From: Kryptolebias marmoratus
Lineage: Eukaryota > Chordata > Actinopteri > Cyprinodontiformes > Rivulidae
Assembly (NCBI RefSeq): GCF_001649575.2
Contig: NC_051450.1
Coordinates: 7,557,155 to 7,621,154, forward strand
Direction of reading: 5' to 3'
DNA: 64,000 nt
Part shown: positions 1-11,576 of the stretch, one piece after another
Numbering within the stretch: the stretch's first letter is position 1
Layout of the letters: each line of letters begins with the position of its first letter
Position numbers and translations under genes: made by a program
Notes under the pieces: generated by a model
The model's database searches: none
Told to the model about the DNA's origin: nothing
What the model saw: the letters and a program-made list of their open reading frames with translations, nothing else

Positions 1-164
1 TTTGACTCATTTTGAATAAATATAGTCTGTTGTGTCGTGTCTGCTCTCCTGCAGCTAACAGGAAGTGATCTTTGTAGTTCTATAAGTACTTAAAAGTAAA
101 ACAAATGTCTTCCCACTGTAATGGGAAAAATACTGTTTTCAGTGATTCTTGCTGCATGTGACCA

Positions 165-516
165 CCATGTTTTAGTTTAGTTAGAAATGCCTTTATTCTT
201 ATCCCTATAGGGTGCCAGGATGTATCTGTTATCTGGTCCTTTTGTTTCCCCCTGACCCCTCCTGACTGTATGGAAATTTACCAGTATGTGCCTCCTTAAT
301 TACCTCCCCTTGTGATCAGCTATCTGACCCTTCTGTTCCCCCCTGACCCCTCCTCGTCCTACAATGGTATAAGAAGGGGGAGCTATCCGTAATGCTTCAG
401 ACTCACTCTGTTGACTCACCTCAGCACAGTGATTCTCAGCTATATAGCATAAATAAATTATCCTAAGACAAAACTCTTCGTTGTCCTCTTTGTTAAAGAA
501 AATTCCACAACACCAC
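165..516 (+). mobile_element. Probable solo LTR of an endogenous retrovirus-type element
   Basis: Seen: two imperfect direct copies of a C-rich 35-bp unit (230-264 and 321-355, both with CCCCCTGACCCCTCCT), then a TATA-like TATAAG at 368-373 and AATAAA at 452-457, within 350 bp. That order (duplicated enhancer-like unit, TATA box, polyadenylation signal) is the layout of U3-R in retroviral LTRs. A TTGGGGCC at about 593 could be the edge of a decayed primer binding site, in which case the LTR extends to about 592. No gag or pol remnant was recognised beside it, so it would be a solo or truncated LTR. The exact borders and the target duplication were not found. It lies in an abcd3 intron, opposite to that gene. 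Confidence 0.45.
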
Positions 517-589
517 ATTTATTCAAACCTGGAAATACTACGGACCAATTCCATATTTTTCAAACTTTGAGACTGCATAGGAACCCTGT

Positions 590-1045
590 TAGTTGGGGCC
601 TTGTGAGTATCCCCACACCCACCTGACACCTCTCTTCCTGAGCAACTCCAGACCAGGACAGAATCCAGTCCTTCCCCAGGAGTTGGGTTCTAGGGCCTAA
701 ATCGTGCGTGTGAAAATGAGCCCAACTATATCTCGCTGGTATTGCTCTACCTCAGACACAAGCTCTGGCTTCTTTCCTGCCAGTGAAGTGATGTTTCATG
801 TGCCTGGAGCCAGTTTCTGTCACCAGGAATCACAGCACCTGACCTTGGTGGCTCTCTTAGCAAGTGCTGGGCCCAACAGGATGTGGCTTCCTGTCATGTT
901 TTCAGAGGCTGGCCCAGCTGAGCCCCAGATCATCCTCCCAGGCCTGGCTCCAGGAGGGTGCCCCCGTTTCTCTGACCAGGGTGACGTATCCTGATGAATG
1001 TGGTCTTTGTTTGTTAAGGTCTCTGTTGAACAACCAACCATCCTA
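590..1045. other. GC-richer block, probably old dispersed repeat
   Basis: This stretch is clearly richer in G+C than its surroundings, with runs such as CCAGGCCTGGCTCCAGGAGGGTG. The short open frames on both strands lack splice sites or any family I recognise. The wording resembles GC-rich segments dispersed in fish genomes, perhaps retroelement leader sequence linked to the LTR-like block just to the left. That link is inference. Confidence 0.25.
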
Positions 1046-3297
1046 ATTCTTTTTCTACTGTTTGCTCTCCATGTGTGTGTGTAAGTGAGTGAGTCAATCT
1101 CTTTTTGTCGTGTTGTTCTTGTCTTTGACTTCCCCCACTCCAGTCAGTCAAGATGGTCAACAATCCAGACTTTATCACCAGGAGGGTTCTTAAATGACAT
1201 TTATGGCTGCAAAGCCTAGGTGACAAGCATTTTGTCATCTTTACAAGTCTATGAGTCCCTCTGAAGTAAGCTAGGAGCAGATTAAACTAATTTTAACCAC
1301 AAGGACTGAGCCTGTCAACTATTTGTGCACTTAGATTGACCTCCCAATCAGTTAGCACAAGATGTTTAGGAACTTTTAATCATTAATTGGCAAAACTAGT
1401 GCCCAGATCCAGTATGTTTTTAACTTAGCTGTCAACTTTGTGTTATATGAACAATCATGGGGATAAGACAGTCCACCCTCTGCCAGGTTGGGCTGCAACT
1501 ACATTGATTTGTAAAATCAGTCTTAATTTTTTTGATTAGTCACTGGTTATTTTAATTCGTCTCTGCTTCTTATGAGTACACCTCCTGTTCAGAGTGCAGA
1601 AACTCCTTATTTCATTTACTGCTCCTGACAGCTCATATTTGCAAACAGACCTGAATGATGTTCGTTTAACAATCCTCCATTAGACCTCGTTTAAACTGAA
1701 ATAAATATTTCTGTACAAACATCATCTAAAAAGGAGGCAACACGATGCACTAACCTTACTTCTAAAGCTTCCTCAAAGCATTTCAGGAGGGGGTTTCAGA
1801 GTATTGCAGCGGTGCTGCTGTAGAAAAAAAGCTGCTTTGTACAATCTGCATTGTATTTGTTTGTTTTAAATGAAATTCTCACACATGTCTAAAAGTCTTG
1901 GTTTTGATTTTATTCATTTCCTAGCTCTGCCGGTCTTCTCCTCATGTCTGTCTTTGTCAGAAGACTGTGTGAAGTCTTGGCAAACAGCAGCGACAATACT
2001 GCCTCCATTACGACCAGAGCTGTTTATTAACAGTTCTGTGTCCACAATAAAAATCACCATTGGCTAGTCAACTACAGTAACTGATTGTTTCAGTCCTACT
2101 TTCAAGTCAAGTGTTTTACAGATCAAGATATAATAAAACTGATTTGATTTTTACTAGGTTCTAAAATGATTTAAATCTAACCTCACATGAACAAAAGCAC
2201 ACGTTTGATTCCAATTATGTGTAAATTACATGCTTCCATCCTCCATAAAATCAATAGGTCCCGTTCAAGGATAACTTTATTCATTTTTACATTTGGTATT
2301 TTTAATAAAAACTGCCTACATCTGAGTTTTTAACTTGCAGTTTCAATGAAAGATTTACCAGAGAAACAATCAATACTGTGGAAGTGCAGTTTACCAATGA
2401 CACAACTCAAAGAACAGGATGAACCTGCGAGGATTTCAAGGTGACACATGGAAGAAACCAATCTAAACAGTCCAACAAGTGGGATTATCAGTTCAGAGCT
2501 GAACAGCAGGTACTAGTTAATCTAAGTGATATTTAGCAACACATTACCAGCTGGGTTTAAACATTATCAGGTAGAAGGCCAATGTTGTCTGGCTTTGTTG
2601 ACTTTTTCTAAAACATTTTTATTGCTTTTTGCTTTTATTTTATTTTAAGATTTTTTTGTGAAGGCCTTAGTAAAATGGTGCAAGATGACAGTTCAGCATC
2701 GTGGAGTGTATCGACATTATGTTGTTTAAGTAACTTCACCATTTTTATTAAAGATGCCAAACCAACTAAAAAAAGTTTACTTTTTTGTGATCATACAGTA
2801 AAATAATTTGACAATTAATGAACAAATGCTGTATATGCTTTTGTGCAGCTTTACTTACAATTTGTTAAAAGTATTACTCAAAAACTTCCAATACAGTTGC
2901 ATTTACATTTGGATTCTCTTTCAGAGACTAAACATCACTTAATTTACCATTTATTTGTCTAATGTTTGATTGATTAGCTTCTCCAGTGACTCAGTTGTAA
3001 AGGCCTGTTAAATTCCCTCCTGTTTCTTAGAGGACTTTGTTGCCATAATTATTGTTATTTCCAAACTACCTTGCTGTGCAATGTAACTCAACTTTGGGGC
3101 TCTAAAATGCTAAAATTAGGAGCTCAGCACATAGCTGCCATCTTGCCTCTCACCTCACCGGAAGTCAACATCACCTAATTTACAAACGATTATTTCTTTT
3201 TACTGTTACAGAGATTTGGATCAGTAATGACAAAGATATGTGGTCTTGAACTGTTTAATGGGTTTCTGTCTGCCGGCAGAATTAAGTGTGTGACATA
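1046..3297. other. abcd3 intron sequence, nothing recognised
   Basis: AT-rich sequence downstream (in gene direction) of the last visible abcd3 exon. I looked on the minus strand for the next expected abcd3 exon, which in the family begins with a Gly-Pro-Ala-Ser-Met type sequence, and did not find it. The rest of the gene therefore lies left of position 1. No RNA gene or coding exon was recognised here. Confidence 0.5.
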
Positions 3298-3713
3298 CCG
3301 TATTTTCCGCACTATAGGGCACACTGGATTATAAGACACACTGTCAATGAATGGTCCATTTTCAAACTTTTGTCATTTATAAGGCGCACCGAACTATAAG
3401 GTGCACCAAGCGAAACAAAACAGCTCCCTGTCTTTTCGGAGAATACTGCACCGACGTAAAACGATGTAAGCGTCAAGTATAAACGCCTCCACTGCTCGCT
3501 CAAGTCCACGCACCATGCACAGAGCCCTGCGCGACACTACAAAGCACGACTGAGCCTTAATGCTGCAAGTGGTGCGGCTTTGTAGTTTACCAAAATCGTA
3601 CTTAAACATTACAGCTTCTTACATATATAAGGCACTCCAGATTATAAGGCGTACTGTCATTTTTTGAAAAAACTGAAGGCTTTTATGTGCGCCTCATAGT
3701 CCGGAAAATACGG
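3298..3713. mobile_element. Non-autonomous DNA transposon (MITE) with TA target duplication
   Basis: Seen: the element begins CCGTATTTTCCGCACTATA and ends with the inverse, CATAGTCCGGAAAATACGG, flanked on both sides by TA. Inside, the motif ACTATAAGGCGCAC and its inverse recur several times (about 3375-3410 and 3625-3660), so the ends are multi-hairpin. The TA duplication fits the Tc1/mariner group; the superfamily is inference. No transposase frame is present. It sits in an abcd3 intron about 120 bp downstream of the exon at 3836-3892. Confidence 0.75.
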
Positions 3714-3835
3714 TATATAAAAAACAAGAGAAGTTCAAATCTTTCAGCACCATGATGTGGTTTAAAGAAACTTTAGCTCGTACAAATAGTAGTTTCCTGT
3801 GATTTCAACAAACATTTAAAAAGCAATCCACTTAC

Positions 3836-6800
3836 TTGAGCACCAATGGCACTTGTCAACTTGAAGATGTACAGACCGATATCTAACAGAGGCTGGAGAG
3901 CAAACAGAACAATGAGTTATTTCATGATTCTCTAAATCAGACGAAAAAATAAAAACCTAGAATTCCTTGAAGGAGTCTATAACATCCGCTGTCACTCAGT
4001 TTTAAACTAAGATCATCTTTTAATGAGAAATGTAGGAGTTGTTTCCATTCTGGACCAAAATTGTAAATGACATTATTTGCAAACTCATGATATTGCAAGA
4101 CCTTAGAAGATGCGTTAGCGCTTGGTGTACATACTGTGGATGACTCTCAGCTACTACCACATCAAATATCTCACAAACCACTGGATGGGTTTAAATGAAA
4201 CTGTCAGAAAATAATAATTGGATGTACATCTACAACTGATTAGCTTCTGGAATCAACCCAATTCAAGATGGCTGCCACAGCTAATCGACCATAGCAAACA
4301 CAAAAATAGCTATAACTTTGAAATTTGTGGTAGTAGTTGAGAGTCTACTTTGCAGGATAAGGTAATAGTTGTACCTTGCTGAGGTTGGAGTAAAGATCCA
4401 CCACACTGTTGCAGAACTTCTCCACATCCTGTGTCAGTAGCTGGTCAGCATTAGCTATCCGGTTGTCGAGGTTTCCCATTTTGTAATAAGTGAACCCTCT
4501 GAAGTAACAAAGTAAAGACTCAGAAACCAAGAGAAACAGTTTTTGTCACTCCATCATCTTTTTCCAATACACAGAAGTTATTTTTCTACAGCTTCTGGTA
4601 AAATTGTTCAAGACAAAAATCACGTTTTGATTCATGAGCTGCTAATAAATGAGGGTAAGAACATTTTATTATCCTTTTGATTGCTGCTCGTCTTCTCCTG
4701 TCTTTAAGAGTGTCGGATGTTGCTTCTGCGTCATATTTAGTACTTTGCTGAACTTCATTTCAAAAGGGACAATGTACAACTCAAACATAAATGTTCCCAT
4801 ATGATGCGCTGTACCAGATTATAGCAAAAGTCGATTCGCATCTGCCGTCCCTTGACAAGTTACAAAAATGGATAAACAATGCAATACTAAAATAAATGTG
4901 ACACTAAAATAAAATCCATTTAGCAATAAAAGTAAAAATATAGAGGCTTTATAACAAATGTAAACAATAACTGCACAATAGTTACTGTATATACTTCCTT
5001 CCTTGTCTTGTTGATCGCTCAAAGCATTTGAAGGTATGAAATATTCTTTTTTTTTTTTTTTACTTAACATTTTGAAATCCATTGGCTAGTTTTAGCAAAC
5101 TGCAAATAAAAAACAGCAACCAGTAACAAAAAACTAGGTTTTTAGGAGACAGCAAATCATAATCACAGAATTACAAACTCAGTTATGGGTTAAAATAATA
5201 AAATAAATTAAGACAGCTGGACTTACTGAAGGTACTGGTCATACAGCTTCTTTGTGAGTCGCTCACGAAACCTCAGCTTTAACTCATTCAGGCCCAACTT
5301 TAGAAAGTTGTTCACCAAAGCAATCTGAAATGAGGCAGTCACACACACAGCATACATATTTTAACATTAGGCTTTGAATAAACCAGGACACGTCCATAGT
5401 GCTCCATTGTTTACTTCTGTCTTTAGCAACAAAAAGAAAAAACATTTCTATTTAACATAGCACTGTTAGCTTTGACATTTTAAATGTGTTAATCAAAAAG
5501 TAAATTCACAATTTGAAAAACATTATTTGTAGATGGTGTGGACTGCTCTGTGGAGGGTTTTCACCACACCTGTCTCTGTGCTAATTCAGAGCCAGGTGCT
5601 GTCTTAGTGGCCAAAATCGGAAAAAGAAATGATGCTGAGGCACCAAATCCAGGACTGTGACATTGCAGCAGTTCTTTCAGTCTTTCATCGGGGGCTGGGG
5701 TATAGAAACCACCAACCAATGGAAATGTTAAAAACTACCACTCTAGTGTAGAGATGAGCCTGTTTAATTCAAACAACACAGAATTTCAACATTAGTAAAA
5801 AAAAACAAACAAAGCAGAACTGTTCTGTTTGAAACGGAGCAGTAAGAAATATAACTTCATTAAATCTTCTTCTGTGCCTTTATATCAAGACTGTTCATGT
5901 TTCTATGTGCCGGTCCACACATCATTCAACATTATTGTATGTTATATAAACTCTTAATGTATTTTTTAACCTCTGTCTCAAAGTTCAACATAAAATAACT
6001 TGTTCAAATTCCCTTTTTCTTCCACACACAAACAAATATAAATATTATACACACATACATACAAGTGGACACATGGCCCATAAGTACATCAGTTTCTCCT
6101 TAGCTAGATACTGTTTGAATATATAGGTTATTTAAACTTAATTAAACTCAGACTGTTTCATGGTTTTACCTCACAGATACCAAAGGTTTTCGTTGTTCTG
6201 GAAGTTAAAATGATCAGATTAGTTTTCCTTTTTATATCATAGCTTTCATTTCTATCTAAAAAAGTTTTCTTGTATATTTCAATTTTTCTCACCAGATAGA
6301 AAAACAATAACACAAGTCTGCATCTCACTGGGCTGCAGGTCTTAGAGACTAGTAGGCGACTTAAAATGGTGAGAAAAGGCAGAAATATTCTGTTGCAGAC
6401 TCACTGAATTCTGAGTGTTTGCCACCAAGTAACCAGCGAGCCGTGCATCTGTGTTTTGAGCAGCCACTCTTTGAAAATTACACCCTATTAATAATTATTA
6501 TTTATCATTAGTGTGGTTTTAGGACCTGGACTTGTTGTCTGTCAGAAGACAGCTCCTATTCTGGTATCAAAATACAGTTTTAGCAATTTTAAAGCAGATT
6601 AGAGACGCCCACACCAAAACTTATGGTTTGAGGTGCCCTCTATTTGACTGCCAAGAGCGTCTTGATTGTCTAAAATCATTATCTTTATTTTTAGAGATGA
6701 GCTGTTGCACAAATCTTTTGAACATGTTCAGAATTTGAGCAACAAGACTGCAATAATGCTCAGTGTAGGTTTTCTGTCTGACTTTATGAGTCTTTCCCTG

Positions 6801-9800
6801 AGCTGCGACTGAACCCATAAACTTTAGAAACATACACCCCCCTTTCAAAGATGGGTCAAAGTAGGAAGAAAGACCAAAAAGAAAAAAAGAATGCTTGCAA
6901 TTCCCATCAACCTTACATGCGTACCAACAGGAGAAAATATCATTGGGAACACTTACAAGAGGCATGAATTTGACAAAGCTGAGCAAGAAGATCTTGAAAT
7001 CTTTTGTTGAGCGACCGATGATTGCACTGCAAGTCAAACAAACACAAAGATCAACAAACACTGCCAAAAGAGCCGGACAGAAAATGCAGATTAAACATCT
7101 TTTTATACACTTCTGCTAGACAGGGAAGAAAAAAGGACCTGAGATGAGAGTTTTGAGAAGAGTTTAACATATTTGAGAAAGTATTGGCTAGGTGCTTGTA
7201 TGGTGTCACATTTCTTTTTAAAAACTTAAAAACCACCAGTTTAAATTTCTGCTAAAAGTTTACATCCAAAACCAACAGCGGCGTGCGCTCACAGTACACA
7301 CCAAAATATAGTTTTTCAGGATATCCAGCACCTGGTCAATTTGTAGAAGCTATTTAACTGTCTCTGTTGTCTCTTATGACGTGTTCATCTTAGAGGATCT
7401 GTCGGATGAGTCTTGTCCCCGACAACTCCTTCTGAATGTCTGTAGCTTTTTCAAACAAAAATGAAACGCACTTCTCCAGCTCAAGAGTCCTTCACACGAG
7501 TGATGTACAACCAGTATTCCCCTGGCTGTGTAAGCAAGCACAGACTGTAGGTATTTCTAACCGTGAAGCTGCAAACACACCAGAAACGCCACACTGCAGC
7601 ATGTCTGTGAATGTGTCAGCTAATGCACTAAAGCAGATAGGATGTGAACAGCTGAGGTGCGCTGTAATACTACATTACAACTTTAAAATATTAGGTTAAT
7701 CATTTTATTTCTTACAAGAACAGCCAATCTCTTAAGCAATAGATTGCTAGGAAATATATATATTTTTTGCCATTGTCTTTATAATGATGAGTTTTTGGGG
7801 TCGTATCTCTGGCTATTTCTCAACCTCAAAAATTAATCTTTGCTCATCCATTTTTAAACTTTTGATATGAAACTGTGTTACAACTAAACAAGAGAAGAAT
7901 TGTCAATAAAAGCACAAAAAAGAGCTGCTCTGGGAATCCAGTTGTCCAAGCGGGAAGTTAGTTCACATCAAAATGTTTTTATTTATTTTTTTTTTTCAGA
8001 AGTGGCTATCCCTTAAATAAATAATTAAAACAGTGTTGAAAATTTTTAGTGTAAGCATCCAATAGTTTGATGTGCATCATACTCCGCCTGTATGTTTTGG
8101 CCTTAAATTTTCAGAGAGTCCTTAAAGCTGTTTGGTCTGACCTCGTATGGAGTGAATGTACAGCATGAAGGTGAGAACAGATTTCAGGCCATGGAGGGTA
8201 AATAAAATCATTTTTTTTCCCCCTCACCTTTCAATCATGGTGCCGTTTTGGATCATCCATACATCACAGTAGGTCCTGGCCACCAACATGGCAGCGATAA
8301 GAATAAGATAGGCAGTCTGTTATGAAGACACAGCCAAAGAAAACATTTAGACACCAGAGGACACTGCAGATTATAAAATCCATATCATTCTGACCTTAAC
8401 TCCACTCAGATCAACTCATATGATAAGTCCTACTTCGCTGTGACCTTTGCTTATGAAGCTGACGTTTCTGTGTCAAAGGTTTCTTTATCTGGAGGATTTA
8501 ATAAATCCAGTTGTTTTCCAACTTCAGTACTTTGGAGTCAATGAAAATTATTTTTAATATAAGTGCAGGTTCACACACCTGATTTGAATCAATGGGTGAT
8601 TAACAGGCTTCTGCAGAACATGAAGAGGTCATTTAACCAGGTGTGTTGGAGCAGGGAAAGAAGTAAAACATGCAGGATAGTGGCAACTCGAGGACCAGGG
8701 TTGGACACCCCTGGACTAGACCCCTGGTGTATTTTTAGCAGCACTATGCAGACACTGGGTAAATATTAGGAGTGTAATGACAGCATGTACCACATGAGAT
8801 TAAAAAAGGCCACGAGATTTCTTGTCCAGTAAAAACTATCCTTAAAAAAAATAAAAAATAAAAATCCTCTGACTTGTCATGAGATTAGGCACGGCTGGTC
8901 CTTAAGGGCAAGTGGGGCACCGCCCTTCTTAAAAATAAATAAATAAATCGCTCCAAAATGTAGTTCCTCCTAATAATTAATGTGATTACTTGGAAGTGGT
9001 CTGGAGCCCTTGTGTATCCACATGTTCGGCAGTCTGTCTCTATCCTCGATGTAGTCCTCAAACTGAACTGAGGTGACCCCACACAGGCGGCTGAGCGGAT
9101 GTCTCAAGGTTAAAAAAACAACCAGCCTGCTCAGCTGCGGCTGATTAAAGATAATAAAAAGAGCTATTCTTGGGAGGATTCTGAAAATACTACTTTCTTT
9201 TTCACTTAAATGTTTTATTAAACCGTTAATCAGAAGCCTTTTTAATAAAAAGGTCTGTTTGTTGGGAAATTATTAATTAAAGTGGATTACAGGTCGCTGT
9301 ATGGGTGAGTTTATCTTACTTAATGTTTGTTTTAAATATTTGGACCGCAGCTGTGGGTCACTGTAAGCTATAAAGGGCTGTTAATCACAGAGCAGCGGTG
9401 TTATGTAACATTATGTTCACCTGATTAAACAGAGCTGATGTCCGGATTTTGTCTGAGCGACTGAGTTGTGGAAACTCTCAGGACATCAGAGTGAAACTCC
9501 TGTGTGTGGTTTATTATTATTATTATTTTGGATTACAGAGAAGCGCTGCTCACACTAATGAACAGCGCAATGATTTACCAGCTGCGTGGAGAGAAGCGAG
9601 GGGACTCTCACTGATTTACCTCCACCTCAAAGTTTGATCGATTTTTTTCCTCTCAACTAAAACGAGGTTCAAACTGTATTTTCTCAGGTTGAAAGATGAC
9701 AAATCATCATGTCGAACTCGTCTGTTCTGCTTTAAATAAATGCATGACAGGCTCTTCTTCTCAGCGTGTAGCTGCCTTGAAGAACAAGCTGTGTGGTCCT

Positions 9801-11487
9801 AGATCCTGACATGTTTGTTCAAACTGCTGCCACACAAACGATTTTAAGTGGAGGGGACACTTTCAGTGATAACTTCACCAGACAAAGTCACCATGCAGAG
9901 TTTTCAAGGGGGTTGCAATACATTTTTTAAATCAAGAGAAATCCCCGTGGCATTTTAGTCTCAGGAGCTCTAATGGTGTGAGGTCTTGAAGGAATAAGCA
10001 GTGGCGTGGCTCTGTAAGAGTTTTCTTTTTTTTTTTAATGAACCAGTTAAAATTTGCTACTAGCACCTGCCCTCACCTAGCATAAAAAACACTAATACTG
10101 ATTTGGTCAAAAGGGGACATTTGGGGGGCAGTATTTAGCCAACATCTCACCTGAGACAGTCATGGCTGCTGCTTCTCATTAAACAAGTGCACACAATGAG
10201 CTCTAACCCATTAATATTAACAACATGTATTGAAGAACACATCAAACTACAATGTTTCTCAGCTAGGGCAGAATATTTGTTAACTATAACTCTTCCTGAT
10301 TAATAAACAGTAACGATGGCGACATCTAAATAAAATTTTAAAAAAATTACATCACGACAGGTTGACTTACCTCCATGCAAAAAACCCGTGGCACCATGAT
10401 CCGCAGAATCCGAAGGATCCGGAGGAAGAAAACCTTATCTACCGCTGCCTTGTCTTTTTTTCCTTCTTTCTGTTTAAAAAATCAAAACAAACAATAACCA
10501 AAAAAAAACCCCACTCATTTAATTGCAGCTAATTATTGTTGTCAAATTGGAAAGAAACTTGAAACAAGCAAGTTTAACTTACTTCTGTGTTCAGCAGGAG
10601 CTGAGACGCTCCTTTTATACTGTGTAGAAAAACAATAAGTCAAACTGGTTTGTTTAAGATGATCTGTTTCCACATCAAGACTGAACAAAAAAAAAAGTGT
10701 TAGCTGAGCTGGCAAATACTTACATGTAACACTTTTTAAATGTATCATTTAGAGAAATTCTCCACATAATATGAAGTGTTATTTAATTTTTTTTTTAATA
10801 GAGAGAATGAAAAAGAAACCATATCAGATAAAAGTATCAATATAGATTCCCGGTTTGGGTTTTATTGTTTTTACATCATAAATCCTAAATTATTCCCCCT
10901 CCCTCAGTTTGCTACCTTTATGTGTTGGCAGAGCTGAGTACACCTGTGATTCTGGTAATCATTTCACCTGATTTCCTGTATTGGTTCACATGTTTTCTTT
11001 GTCTAATAATTGTCCCTGATGCTCCACTGAGTAAAGTAACTACTCTGCTAGGTACATCATGTTTCTCTCTGTATGTCCCAATATTTATATATCACCAGGT
11101 CGCCAGCAGCATCAAGCATGGGACAGAGACAAGAGAGGATCAAGTTGTTTCTCTTGAATTATTTGCCAATATCTGCTCTTTTAATGACTCATTAGTATTT
11201 TGTTTAACTGCGTATCAGTTCATGGTACTGTTTATGTATGTGTGAGTATCTGGGATTATTGGAAAGTGAGTGAGCATGTGAATGCAGCATCAGCTAAAAG
11301 CTAAGACATACAAATCACCGTTTATTAGAACCAAGTCTACTACCTTGTGAAAATTATTAAAAAATTGTTTTTTATTTTATTTGATTTCTGCTAACCTTTG
11401 AAAATGCTCTGAACAATGCCGTCCACTTACATATGCATGGTAAAATATGTAACCCAGCTGAAAGTTTTGGAGTAATATCCAGCATCA

Positions 11488-11576
<89 letters not shown>

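Noticed and set aside
6621..7067. 148-codon minus-strand frame as one gene
   Set aside because: Only 6957-7026 is an abcd3 exon; the remainder reads past the GTAAGTG donor into intron.
10922..11245. 107-codon plus-strand frame with hydrophobic composition
   Set aside because: It lies within an abcd3 intron, lacks homology or coding-like composition, and resembles AT-rich repeat sequence.
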